A stretch of 64,000 nt of DNA from Bacillus sp. OK048. GTDB taxonomy: Bacteria; Bacillota; Bacilli; Bacillales; Cytobacillaceae. How positions within the stretch are numbered: the stretch's first letter is position 1; every line of letters begins with the position of its first letter. Position numbers and translations under genes: made by a program. This document shows, in pieces, positions 53,899-62,748 of the stretch. Under the pieces are notes generated by a model. The model was not told the origin of the DNA. It was given only the letters and a program-made list of their open reading frames with translations, and ran no database searches. Location of the stretch: assembly GCF_900103525.1 (NCBI RefSeq), contig NZ_FNHN01000006.1, positions 248,001-312,000 on the forward strand. Reading direction: 5' to 3'.

Positions 53899-54621
53899 AT
53901 GGAAACAACAAAACCAGCAATAACCATCGAAGATGTAGTGGATATTTTTTATGCAAGGGAATTTGCTTATGACATTTTAAGGAGATTCTTTATTGAAGAG
54001 CCGCCGCGGGAGTATGTAAAGCTGTTTATTCAAAACAACATGATCGATTTATTTCCTTTTAAAGAGGAGTCAGACGGGATTCGAGCTAGTGTTAATAAAA
54101 TTAAAGACTATTTAGCCGTTTTTAATCCAGGAATGATTGAAAAACATTATGAAGATTTACATTGGGATTACACGAAAATGTTTATTGGTCCATTTGAAGT
54201 ACAGGCATCCCCGTGGGAATCTGTCTATGTCCGGAAAGACAAATTACTATTTCAACAGACAACGATGGATGTGAGGAAGCTTTACAACAAATACGGCTTT
54301 CGAGCTGGTGATTATAATATCGAAGCCGATGATCATATCGGACTGGAACTAGATTTTCTTTATCACTTAAATCGATTAGGCATTGAGTCAGCAGAGTCAA
54401 AGTCAGAAACAGCCATTCAGGAGATTGTTTATTTACTAAAGGAACAAAAGCAGTTTATCAACGAGCATTTAGGGAAATTTGTTCCGGAGCTGGCAAATCT
54501 GGTTCAGGAGCATGCAGAAACTGACTTTTACCGAGGGTTGGCAACACTCTTGCAACACTATTTAACTATTGATTCAAAGGTTCTAACAGAACTATTGAAT
54601 ATAGAATTGATCCAAAAGTAA
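53899..54621 (+). CDS. TorD/DmsD-type molybdoenzyme chaperone
   Basis: 240 residues, all-helical, from ATG 53899 (AAGGGG upstream; the longer in-frame reading overlaps the previous gene). Features DLHWDYTKMFIGPFEVQASPWESVY, a TorD-family core, and DDHIGLELDFLYHLN. Such chaperones bind the Tat signal of the catalytic subunit and guard cofactor loading; the next gene has a Tat signal. Confidence 0.9.
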   Translation: METTKPAITIEDVVDIFYAREFAYDILRRFFIEEPPREYVKLFIQNNMIDLFPFKEESDGIRASVNKIKDYLAVFNPGMIEKHYEDLHWDYTKMFIGPFEVQASPWESVYVRKDKLLFQQTTMDVRKLYNKYGFRAGDYNIEADDHIGLELDFLYHLNRLGIESAESKSETAIQEIVYLLKEQKQFINEHLGKFVPELANLVQEHAETDFYRGLATLLQHYLTIDSKVLTELLNIELIQK

Positions 54622-54639
54622 GGACGAGGAGGTTCAAAA

Positions 54640-57213
54640 ATGTTGGATCTAGTGCAAAAAATCAAAGACTTTAAAATGACAAGAAGATCATTTATCGGGT
54701 GGACGAGTGCAGCGGCAGCTACTGCTGTGATTCCGGTTTCTAGAGGTTTGGTGGTAAAAGCGGAAACAGGTACTGGGACAGACGATAAAAATGGCGAGGG
54801 AATATGGAAGGCTGCAGCATGCTGGCACAATTGTGGCGGCCGTTGCGTGAACAAAGTTCTTGTTCAAGATGGCGTGGTGATCCGCCAAAAAACGGATGAC
54901 ACGCATCCTGACAGCCCTGATTTCCCACAACAAAGAGGATGCCTGCGTGGACGTTCTCAGCGCCATCAAGTATTTGGTCCCGACCGTTTAAAATACCCGA
55001 TGAAGAGAAAAAACTGGGCAGTTGGCGGAGGTAAAAAAGAGCTTCGTGGTAAGGACCAGTGGGTTAGAATCTCTTGGGATGAAGCACTTGATATTGTATC
55101 AAGCGAGATTACGAGAATCTCAAAAAAATATGGTAATGAAGCTCTTTGGGCAACCGGTGCAGGTCAAATTACCAAGGTATTATCCTTAAATGGAGGCTGT
55201 ACAACAGACTATGGAACCACCTCTTGGGGGGCTTGGTACTGGGCGCCAACGATGATGGGTGTAGCAGAGGGCTGGACCGATCTTGGTATCAACGACCGTA
55301 TCGATCTTAGAAATTCACAATTAATCGTTCTATGGGGAGAAAATCCAGCATGGAGCAGCCCTGGTAGTCCTACTTACAACTTTATGCAGGCAAAAAAGGC
55401 TGGGGCAAGGTTTATCTCCATTGATCCATCCTATACAGAATCAGCAAGAACTTTCCAAGCGGATTGGGTTCCTGTTCGACCTGGAACCGACCATGCATTG
55501 GCGCTAGGTATTATGAATGCTTTATTGGATGAGGATGACCAGCTTACGAATCCACTTATTGATTGGGAATTCTTGCATCGTTATACAGTGGGATTTGATG
55601 CTGAACATATGCCAGAAGGAGCAGATCAAAAGGAAAACTTTAAGGATTATCTGCTTGGAACCTATGACAATCAGCCGAAAACACCTGAATGGGCAGCAGA
55701 AATTTGTGGTGTAGAACCAACGAGAATTCGTGAATTGGCCCGCCAAATTGGCTCAACAAACAGAGTGGCGTTGTTAACTGGCTGGGGACCGGCACGGATT
55801 AATGATGGCGAAGGCTGGGTTCAAGCCTTTTCGACACTTGGTATGATGACAGGACATATGGGCCGTTCAGGAAGTATGACAGGTGTTAGCTGCCATCGGG
55901 CTGCCGGTAATGGCGGACCATGGTTAGTGAAAGCAGGAACTGATGGCTATCTATCTGTTAAGAATCCTGTGACCAATTTGTTGAATCATAATGAAATCTT
56001 CACAGCTGTTTTAGATGGTAAGTTTCATCAAAAGGGTGAAGGGGAGCGCAAGGCTAATATTCAATTAATCTATCACCAATTTAACGCTACGCTTCAGACC
56101 CGCGGTGCGATGAAAATGGGAATTGAAGCACATAAAAAGGTTGAATTTGTCGTTTCTCATGCGTATGTCTTAACCACCAATGCAAAATATTCGGATGTGG
56201 TTCTGCCTGTAACGACAGAGTGGGAAACAGAAGGCGGAATGCTCCAGGGCAATCGTGAAATGTATATTGTCTATTCCAACATTACCGCTCCGTTATACGA
56301 AGCGAAGAGCGATGTGCAAATAGCAAAAGAATTGGCAGCAAAACTCGGCTTAGATTCTAAGCTGCTTTATCCTATTAGTGAAAAACAAGCATTCTTTAAT
56401 AAACTAGCAACAAGTAAGGTGATTGCAGAGAATGGAGTCGATTATGAGCCATTAGTGACGATTACCGCACAAGACATTAAAGAGTGGGGCGTGGTTGGTA
56501 CACCGCAGCAAGGAAGAATCGGGTTAAAAGAGTTAATCGATCAAGGTGTCTATCAGGTCCAACGCAAACCTGGTGACAATTTCGGCTTTATTGCTTATAA
56601 AGACTTTATTGAAAACCCTGAAGGCAAACCATTGAAAACACCAAGTGGGAAATTTGAAATCCATTGTAAAACGATTCATGAAGAGTCCAAGGGCGGCTGG
56701 ACCGAAATCGCCCCGATTCCAAAATATGTACCAAAAACAAAGGGATTTGAAGATACTTTTGAAGATTGGGAGTCCAAAAAGAAAGGAAAATATCCTTTCC
56801 AAGTCTATAACCCACACTATCTAAGACGTTCTCATAGTACCTTTGATAATGTCCAACAGCTGCGAGAAGCATGGCCAAATCCAGTGTTTATCAATAAAAG
56901 TGATGGTAAGCGTCTGGGAATTAAAGAGGGAGATACCGTGCTTCTATTCAATGAATACGGTAAAACCTTACGTCCTGCTCACTTGACCGAAACAATGACA
57001 CCAGGGGTTGTTGCACTGCCGCATGGCGCTTGGGTGGAATTGGATGAAAAAGAAGAAATCGATAAAGCAGGAGCAGATAATATGTTAACAGGACCCATTG
57101 CGACCGGTCTTGGAACATCTGGATGGAATACAGCCGTTTGTAACATCAAAAAATGGGATGGCGAACCTCTGAAGGAAGATGTTAAGTGGGATCAGCGCAT
57201 CATTAAATTTTAA
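54640..57213 (+). CDS. Tat-exported molybdopterin reductase catalytic subunit (DmsA-like)
   Basis: 857 residues. Twin-arginine signal TRRSFIGW (R15, R16) followed by a hydrophobic stretch. [4Fe-4S] site C61-x3-C65-x3-C69-x31-C101. Mo-bisPGD domains with NSQLIVLWGENPAWSSPGSP and RPGTDHALALGIMNALL; a Ser in YGTTSWGAWYW is a candidate Mo ligand. Probably a respiratory reductase at the outer membrane face with the next two subunits; DMSO, N-oxide, polysulfide or other acceptor cannot be chosen by eye. GACGAGGAGG upstream. Confidence 0.92.
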   Translation: MLDLVQKIKDFKMTRRSFIGWTSAAAATAVIPVSRGLVVKAETGTGTDDKNGEGIWKAAACWHNCGGRCVNKVLVQDGVVIRQKTDDTHPDSPDFPQQRGCLRGRSQRHQVFGPDRLKYPMKRKNWAVGGGKKELRGKDQWVRISWDEALDIVSSEITRISKKYGNEALWATGAGQITKVLSLNGGCTTDYGTTSWGAWYWAPTMMGVAEGWTDLGINDRIDLRNSQLIVLWGENPAWSSPGSPTYNFMQAKKAGARFISIDPSYTESARTFQADWVPVRPGTDHALALGIMNALLDEDDQLTNPLIDWEFLHRYTVGFDAEHMPEGADQKENFKDYLLGTYDNQPKTPEWAAEICGVEPTRIRELARQIGSTNRVALLTGWGPARINDGEGWVQAFSTLGMMTGHMGRSGSMTGVSCHRAAGNGGPWLVKAGTDGYLSVKNPVTNLLNHNEIFTAVLDGKFHQKGEGERKANIQLIYHQFNATLQTRGAMKMGIEAHKKVEFVVSHAYVLTTNAKYSDVVLPVTTEWETEGGMLQGNREMYIVYSNITAPLYEAKSDVQIAKELAAKLGLDSKLLYPISEKQAFFNKLATSKVIAENGVDYEPLVTITAQDIKEWGVVGTPQQGRIGLKELIDQGVYQVQRKPGDNFGFIAYKDFIENPEGKPLKTPSGKFEIHCKTIHEESKGGWTEIAPIPKYVPKTKGFEDTFEDWESKKKGKYPFQVYNPHYLRRSHSTFDNVQQLREAWPNPVFINKSDGKRLGIKEGDTVLLFNEYGKTLRPAHLTETMTPGVVALPHGAWVELDEKEEIDKAGADNMLTGPIATGLGTSGWNTAVCNIKKWDGEPLKEDVKWDQRIIKF

Positions 57214-57232
57214 AAAGAAGGAGGTTTGACCC

Positions 57233-57778
57233 ATGGTGCAAATGGGATTTTATATAAACGTTGCAGAATGTATCGGTTGTAAAACATGTACCGTTTCCTG
57301 TAAGGATAAAAACTCTTTAGAAGTGGGAAGAAACTACCGTAGAGTCTATGATTTTGAAGAAGGTAGTTTTCCAAAGCCGACGCTTTATCATCTTTCGATT
57401 TCGTGCAATCACTGTGACGAACCAGCATGCGTCCAAGGATGTCCAACGGGTGGGATGTTTAAGCGAGAAAGTGATGGAGTGGTCCTTGTAGATCATACGA
57501 AATGTATTGGCTGCAAGTATTGTGAGTGGAACTGTCCATACGGGGCACCACAATATAATGAAGAACTCGGCAAAATGACAAAGTGTGATACGTGCTACGA
57601 CTTAAGGGAGAACGGTGAAGACCCTGTTTGTGTATCTTCATGTGTCATGCGTGCCATTGAGTTCGGACCGATTGATGAATTGCGTGCCAAACATGGTGCC
57701 AATGCGGATATCAGAGGTTTACCGAGCTCATCCATCACAAAACCAAATTTGGTTATTGGTGGAGCAAACAACATCTAA
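57233..57778 (+). CDS. DmsB-like four-cluster iron-sulfur subunit
   Basis: 181 residues with four Cys groups (CIGCKTCTVSC; CNHCDEPACVQGCP; CIGCKYCEWNCP; CDTC with CVSSC), the arrangement of DmsB/PsrB/NrfC. It carries electrons from the membrane anchor to the catalytic subunit. No own signal, so it should be exported as a complex with the Tat protein. AAGGAGG upstream. Confidence 0.93.
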   Translation: MVQMGFYINVAECIGCKTCTVSCKDKNSLEVGRNYRRVYDFEEGSFPKPTLYHLSISCNHCDEPACVQGCPTGGMFKRESDGVVLVDHTKCIGCKYCEWNCPYGAPQYNEELGKMTKCDTCYDLRENGEDPVCVSSCVMRAIEFGPIDELRAKHGANADIRGLPSSSITKPNLVIGGANNI

Positions 57779-57793
57779 TAAGGAGGGATTCCA

Positions 57794-58627
57794 ATGCATG
57801 AATGGCCATTATTACTATTTACCGTAACGATTCCTGCTGCAGTGGGAAGTGTGCTCTTTCTATGGTTGATCCATGGGAAAATCACAAAATCTGGCGGAAA
57901 TAGTGTAAATATGATGAAATTACCGCTGCTAGTCACTGTGGTGGTATCGTTTATTGGGTTAATTGCTTCATTTTTTCACCTTGGCAGTCCGGAAAATGCC
58001 TTTAATGTCTTACGAGGATTTGGACGATCATGGATGAGTAACGAAATTGTTTTTACCGGTGCCTTTATTGCGCTTGTCTGTTTAACAACTGGTTTGCTGT
58101 TCGTTCAAAAGAAAGTCCATCCTATTCTTTTGCTTATCACAGGCCTTATTGGATTGGTTGATATCTATTGCATGGCTTCCGCGTATGCTGTCACCCGAGT
58201 TAATGGGTGGGATCATTTGAATACCTATGTTGTCTTCTATGGTACTGCTTTTTCACTCGGACCGGTTCTTGGGGCAAGCTTGATGCTTCGGACAATCAAA
58301 GCAGATCAAATGAAGAAGGTCGTCAAATGGGCATTTCTCATCGGTATATTCGGCGTGGCTATACAGGTAATCGGTGCAGCGATGTTTGCTGGCTATACAC
58401 CTGAAATTCAACTGATCACGGGTGAAAGTGCTGCTGCCAAGCTAGAATCATATTCTGGGATGATTGGTTTCCGATGGGCAATTGAAATGCTCGGTCTTGG
58501 AGTAATGGGCTATCTTTCATTATCTTCAAAACCAAAAGTCAGCTACTCCCTTGTCTACGCTGCGTTGCTTGTATTTGTGGCGGCAGAAGGTATGAGCAGA
58601 TATGTATTTTATGTTTTAGGTGCTTAA
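57794..58627 (+). CDS. DmsC-like membrane anchor subunit
   Basis: 277 residues, eight membrane helices, with FFHLGSPENAFNVLRGFGRSWMSNEIVFTG and GWDHLNTYVVFYGTAFSLGPVLG typical of DmsC. It oxidises menaquinol for the reductase. AAGGAGGG precedes the ATG. Last gene of the operon; a strong terminator follows. Confidence 0.93.
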   Translation: MHEWPLLLFTVTIPAAVGSVLFLWLIHGKITKSGGNSVNMMKLPLLVTVVVSFIGLIASFFHLGSPENAFNVLRGFGRSWMSNEIVFTGAFIALVCLTTGLLFVQKKVHPILLLITGLIGLVDIYCMASAYAVTRVNGWDHLNTYVVFYGTAFSLGPVLGASLMLRTIKADQMKKVVKWAFLIGIFGVAIQVIGAAMFAGYTPEIQLITGESAAAKLESYSGMIGFRWAIEMLGLGVMGYLSLSSKPKVSYSLVYAALLVFVAAEGMSRYVFYVLGA

Positions 58628-58657
58628 TAACGGTTGAGGTAATTCAATCGCATAATC

Positions 58658-58692
58658 AAAACCGCCTTCTCGTGATGAGAAGGCGGTTTTTT
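58658..58692 (+). terminator. Intrinsic terminator after dmsC-like gene
   Basis: AAAACCGCCTTCTC pairs perfectly with GAGAAGGCGGTTTT around GTGAT, followed by TT. Confidence 0.92.
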
Positions 58693-58736
58693 AATTAACA
58701 TCATCCCGCAGGACTTTGAATTTACTCCCTCGAATA

Positions 58737-58836
58737 ATCACCGCACGAAGAAAATGCGTAGCATTTTCGAGGAGTCGAGCGCTTTTCGCTCCACCCAACA
58801 AGTTTAAAATCAAAAGTCTACATTAACACAGCCTAT
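58737..58836. repeat. Dispersed intergenic repeat element, second copy of the type at 1-127
   Basis: Contains AAAATGCGTAGCATTTT and GAGCGCTTTTCGCTC hairpins and the tail AAAAT, then AACACAGCCT, shared with the element at the window start. Both lie at the 3' end of a minus-strand gene. Confidence 0.5.
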
Positions 58837-59864
58837 TTTATAAAAGTATCGGACATCCACTGATAAAATTTTTCCTTCTCTTCAAATTGTGGATAATGGG
58901 CAGATTGCTCAAAAGCAATAAATTCCTTTCTATCGGCCTCAATCCTATCAAAATATTTTTTTGCTGCATTAGATGAAGTCATATAGTCGTATTTACCCAT
59001 GATAAAATAGAATGGTAATTCAAGCTCTGTTACTTTAGAAGGTAATGGATTTTCTAAAAGATCCTTTAACAACATCTTTTGAGAATAGCCCATCCCAACG
59101 TTATAACGAATTACATCTAATAAGTTATACTCACTGCTGAATAAAACACTTATGTTATCATCACCAAGATCATCAATCAATCTAGAACTCCCGCCATATT
59201 TACTAACATAATTTCGTGGGACAACTGTTTCGCCATTTTTTATTTTCTCCGTTAATCCTTGCAGATATAAAACATCATTCTTATTTCCTGCCTTTTGAGC
59301 CTGTTCAATCGTGTAGCTCAAACTATCAAACTCACTTTCTCTTATATCGCTCATCTGCCCAATGCCAACATATGCCTCATATTTTTCAGGAGCTTTATAG
59401 GCAGCTTGGGTTGCAATATAAGTACCAAATGAATGACCCATCAATATAACCTTTTCTTGCCCAAATCGCTCTGATATATTATCCGTTATAGCCAATAGGT
59501 CTTCTACCAATAAATCTGTTGAAAGATTAGAATAGTCCTCAAAAAAATGATAGGATTTACCGCTTGCTCTTTGATCGTAATGAACAACCGTAAAATTGGT
59601 TTCCAATAAGTCTTGGTATTGATCGGCATACGGCATTTCCGGAGTTCCAGGTCCCCCATGTACAACAATAATAACTGGATTATCCTTATCATTGCCGCGT
59701 ATCATAATTTCGTGATTACTTCCATTTATCTCTACTTGTTCCAATACACTAATACTGTTCTTTCCTTTTATGTGCTGAGTCCAAGTGGGAGAAAAGAGTG
59801 CTATTATTAGTACTATTATGATACCTACTCCGATGAATTTAATTGTTTTTTTTATACTCTTCAT
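58833..59864 (-). CDS. Alpha/beta hydrolase (proline iminopeptidase-like), membrane-anchored
   Basis: 343 residues. An N-terminal hydrophobic helix (about 9-27) suggests anchoring outside the membrane. HGGPGTPEMPYADQY (oxyanion loop) and nucleophile elbow GHSFGTYIA are typical of prolyl-iminopeptidase-like hydrolases; a late His in QSAHYPQF completes the triad. Its start overlaps the exporter gene stop by 4 bp, so the two are co-translated. Substrate unknown; could hydrolyse a drug or peptide handled by the exporter. Confidence 0.88.
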   Translation of the reverse strand: MKSIKKTIKFIGVGIIIVLIIALFSPTWTQHIKGKNSISVLEQVEINGSNHEIMIRGNDKDNPVIIVVHGGPGTPEMPYADQYQDLLETNFTVVHYDQRASGKSYHFFEDYSNLSTDLLVEDLLAITDNISERFGQEKVILMGHSFGTYIATQAAYKAPEKYEAYVGIGQMSDIRESEFDSLSYTIEQAQKAGNKNDVLYLQGLTEKIKNGETVVPRNYVSKYGGSSRLIDDLGDDNISVLFSSEYNLLDVIRYNVGMGYSQKMLLKDLLENPLPSKVTELELPFYFIMGKYDYMTSSNAAKKYFDRIEADRKEFIAFEQSAHYPQFEEKEKFYQWMSDTFIK

Positions 59865-61174
59865 ATAACACCCTTCTGCTTAATGTATTTATTTGTCTTA
59901 CTTATCTTTTCTTCAGTAAGTTCTGGGTGAACTTTTCGGATGACAGATGGTCTTAACATAGCAAGGACTACACCCACACATAATCCAGATGACAAGAGCA
60001 GAACCCATTCAGCTGGGAAGACATCGTATAGAAATCCATAAAGCACCATTCCTAATGGAGATAAAGCCATGGCAACTGTTTCAATGAGGGAAAAAACGCG
60101 CCCCTTAAATTCGTCAGCAATTTGTTTTTGCATCATCACTTGTGTTGGTGTATTGACGAAAACAATACATGCTCCTAGGCCAAGTTCAAGTAGTATATAG
60201 TAGCCAAACATGATGTTATAAGACATGGTGAATAGTAAAGGTAAAGTGGTACCTCCCATGATCGCTGCCATAAGGATTATTCCCCTTTTTGATACGAGCA
60301 ACGGAAATTTGATCTCTTTCCGGACTGATAGGTAAATCGATAACAGCAGCATGCCAATGGCAAAGGCGCCCTCTGTAAAACCAAAATGCTGGGAAACCAT
60401 TTTCAATTTTTCAATCAGAATGAAGGAATAACCAACCTGATAGGCACTGAAAAGGAAATTAACTAATAATGCTATCCAGATAATCGTCATCAACATTGGC
60501 TGTAATTTTAAATAGGATACACCCGCTTTCATTCCCTGCCACATAGATTCTTTCGCCGATTCAACAGTTTCCGCTTTTTGGGCGGCAAACAAAGTGAAAT
60601 TCATCGTTGCATCGAGAACAATGGCGACGGCGGATGCAGCCATATAGAATATAAGGAATAATGGCATAGAGATCACTCCGTACAATAAACCTCCTACAGC
60701 CGGAGAAGCTATTGCCGCAAAGGAAATCGACATTTGGTTTAACGACATGGCTTTTTGAATTCTTGCTTCGTCCACAAGACCTGTAATAGAGGAAGTGAAC
60801 GCTACGCTCGAAAACATCGATGTAAGGGACAAAATACAGGAAGTGATATAAATAGCAGTTAAGGATAATCCAGAGGTGACACTGACGGCTAGTAATCCAC
60901 CAATGGCCAAGGTGGTGGCTATTTGTGAGATAATGACAATCCTCTTCCGTGGATATTTATCGATGATATAGCCTGCAAATGGTGCTGCGATGGTGCGTGG
61001 TAATACATTGCAAATCAAGTTCAAAGCAAAACTTTTTGCAGATCCTGTTGCTTGCAAAATATAAAAGCTAATGGCAAAGGAATAGACCTGTGAACCAAAG
61101 GACGCAATCAGTTTGCTTATGGTAAATGTCCAAAGGTGATAGGTGGCTTTTTTCAACATGTTACTATTATCCAT
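59861..61174 (-). CDS. MFS exporter (DHA3 type)
   Basis: 437 residues, about twelve membrane helices, with FAGYIIDKYPRKRIVIISQIATTLAIGG (loop 2-3 motif) and IADEFKGRVFSLIETVAMALSPLG, typical of EntS/MefA-like DHA3 permeases. Likely efflux of a siderophore or antibiotic-like compound. It heads a two-gene operon and its promoter is bracketed by two 17-bp palindromes. Confidence 0.9.
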   Translation of the reverse strand: MDNSNMLKKATYHLWTFTISKLIASFGSQVYSFAISFYILQATGSAKSFALNLICNVLPRTIAAPFAGYIIDKYPRKRIVIISQIATTLAIGGLLAVSVTSGLSLTAIYITSCILSLTSMFSSVAFTSSITGLVDEARIQKAMSLNQMSISFAAIASPAVGGLLYGVISMPLFLIFYMAASAVAIVLDATMNFTLFAAQKAETVESAKESMWQGMKAGVSYLKLQPMLMTIIWIALLVNFLFSAYQVGYSFILIEKLKMVSQHFGFTEGAFAIGMLLLSIYLSVRKEIKFPLLVSKRGIILMAAIMGGTTLPLLFTMSYNIMFGYYILLELGLGACIVFVNTPTQVMMQKQIADEFKGRVFSLIETVAMALSPLGMVLYGFLYDVFPAEWVLLLSSGLCVGVVLAMLRPSVIRKVHPELTEEKISKTNKYIKQKGVI

Positions 61175-61208
61175 TAAATTTCCTCATTCCTTTAGGATAT
61201 TTTTAAAA

Positions 61209-61280
61209 GTTTAATTTAATTAAACAAATCATAACATGAAGTTTTTACCAAATCAATAGGTTAGTTTAATTAAATTAAAC
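61209..61280 (-). promoter_or_regulatory. Exporter promoter bracketed by two operator palindromes
   Basis: On the minus strand TTGATT (61251-61256) and TATGAT (61228-61233) are spaced exactly 17 bp: a good sigma-A promoter. Perfect palindromes GTTTAATTNAATTAAAC lie at 61264-61280 (upstream of -35) and 61209-61225 (just after -10). Binding at both would block transcription. Confidence 0.85.
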
Positions 61281-61292
61281 ATTTTTTAAAAA

Positions 61293-61445
61293 GCAGGATG
61301 ATTGTACCCGTAAAAAGCGCAGGAGTGGAGTTAGGGTAACAATAATGTGAGGATTATGCCCGTAAAAGAGAAGGAGTATTACGGTAACAATAATGTAAGG
61401 ATAGTGCCCATAAAAGTAGATGAGTAGAATTACGGTAACAATTAA
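61293..61445. repeat. Imperfect ~50-bp tandem repeat, three units
   Basis: CCCRTAAAA starts at 61308, 61359 and 61407, and GTAACAAT-type ends at 61336, 61384 and 61435 (periods 48-51 bp). Each unit contains an inverted pair such as CCGTAA/TTACGG. It lies between the exporter promoter and the regulator operator. Confidence 0.7.
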
Positions 61446-61475
61446 TAATGTTTGCATCTTCCAAATCACGGGTAT

Positions 61476-61492
61476 GTTTAATATAATTAAAC
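61476..61492 (+). promoter_or_regulatory. Third operator palindrome, before the XRE regulator gene
   Basis: GTTTAATATAATTAAAC matches the two exporter operators with one mismatch in symmetry. It is 32 bp before the regulator ATG, consistent with autoregulation. Confidence 0.75.
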
Positions 61493-61524
61493 AAATGAAG
61501 ATTTTTGGAGGAGCTGCTCTATTC

Positions 61525-62736
61525 ATGTTAGGTGACCGAATACGTAAATTACGGAAGCAGAAAAAGTTGACGCTTGAAGCATTGGCAGGGGATGGCCTTA
61601 CAAAAGGGATGCTTAGCTTAATCGAGAACAATAAAGCGAAGCCCTCCATGGAGAGCTTAGGATATATTGCTGAGGGGCTCGGGGTTGAAGTAACCGAACT
61701 ACTAGAGGAAATCAGCACGCAGGAGTTAAGGGAGGTCCTTGAAAAAGCAGAGAAATTATATAATCAAAAGTCTGCCGACTCTTACAATGAACTACTAACG
61801 CTGATTGAACCTTTTAAAGAAAACCTTACACAAGGCTATGAGTCTGCGCGCTTGCTGGATATCTATAGCCGCAGTTTATACGAGGAAAAAATAGCTGGCT
61901 GGGAGGCCTACGCTGACCAAGCCGCAACCATGTATGACCAGATGAATCTGACAGCTAGGCGTGCGCAAATGACGATTTTTAGGTCAATGGTAAACTTTAT
62001 TAAACATGATTATTCCAATGCATTAGACCTACTGGTAAGAGAGCGTACCGAGATTGAATTGAACCATGTCTACATCGACCCGATGTCGCGCGTTGACCTT
62101 GATTACCATGAAGCGATTTTGCATTTTGCAATTGGCGATAATGCGGCTGCCAGCCAGGTGATGGAAAGTGCGATTGATTTTTCAAAAGAGCACCGAATCT
62201 TTTATCGGATTAATGATTTATACCGACTTGGTGCAGGACAGGCACTTATGTTTAAAAATGAAGAACAGTTGGAGTTGTATTTGCGGAAGCTAAAACAATA
62301 CGGAGAATTTGCGGATGATTTACCCTCCATTCTTATTCACGATCTCATCGTGGTTATGTCGTTAATTAATGTGAAGCAGGATTATTCTAAGGCACTTGAC
62401 ATTGTAAACCAATACTTAGCGGCACCAAAGATGGAGGAAGTTGTGGAGGATTTGTACCAATTGGAAAAAGGAAAAGCCCTATTTGGACTGGGACAATTTT
62501 CAGAAGCACTTTCTTATTTTGAAATGGTAGAGACTGCAGCTACCACGCACCATCCGTTTGATTTGGCACTTTATTATATTCGATATCCCTATAAAGCACT
62601 TTGCCACTGGGAACTAGGAGAAAGGGAAGAAGCTCTTCAAGCTGCCCAAGTAGCTTTGAATCATTTCGGGACCTTACCCGATTCACCTTTCAAGGAATTT
62701 GCGAATGATGTTTATAAAAATTTAGAGAATTCGTAG
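61525..62736 (+). CDS. XRE-family regulator with TPR-type C-terminal domain
   Basis: 403 residues from ATG 61525 (GGAGGAG upstream; longer in-frame readings lack a site). Residues 1-65 are an XRE helix-turn-helix (IRKLRKQKKLTLEALA, TKGMLSLIENNKAKPSMESL); residues about 75-400 are TPR-like helix repeats (KALFGLGQFSEALSYFEMVE). This design resembles regulators that sense peptides or small ligands (RRNPP-like) but also other XRE-TPR proteins. Divergent from the exporter operon and sharing its operator, so probably its repressor. Confidence 0.9.
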   Translation: MLGDRIRKLRKQKKLTLEALAGDGLTKGMLSLIENNKAKPSMESLGYIAEGLGVEVTELLEEISTQELREVLEKAEKLYNQKSADSYNELLTLIEPFKENLTQGYESARLLDIYSRSLYEEKIAGWEAYADQAATMYDQMNLTARRAQMTIFRSMVNFIKHDYSNALDLLVRERTEIELNHVYIDPMSRVDLDYHEAILHFAIGDNAAASQVMESAIDFSKEHRIFYRINDLYRLGAGQALMFKNEEQLELYLRKLKQYGEFADDLPSILIHDLIVVMSLINVKQDYSKALDIVNQYLAAPKMEEVVEDLYQLEKGKALFGLGQFSEALSYFEMVETAATTHHPFDLALYYIRYPYKALCHWELGEREEALQAAQVALNHFGTLPDSPFKEFANDVYKNLENS

Positions 62737-62748
62737 ATGGATGGTTTT

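Noticed and set aside
61275-61718. 147-codon minus-strand frame upstream of the exporter
   Set aside because: Most of it translates the ~50-bp repeats (ILLLFYGHNPHI-type repetition) and the antisense of the XRE gene; operators and promoter overlap it.
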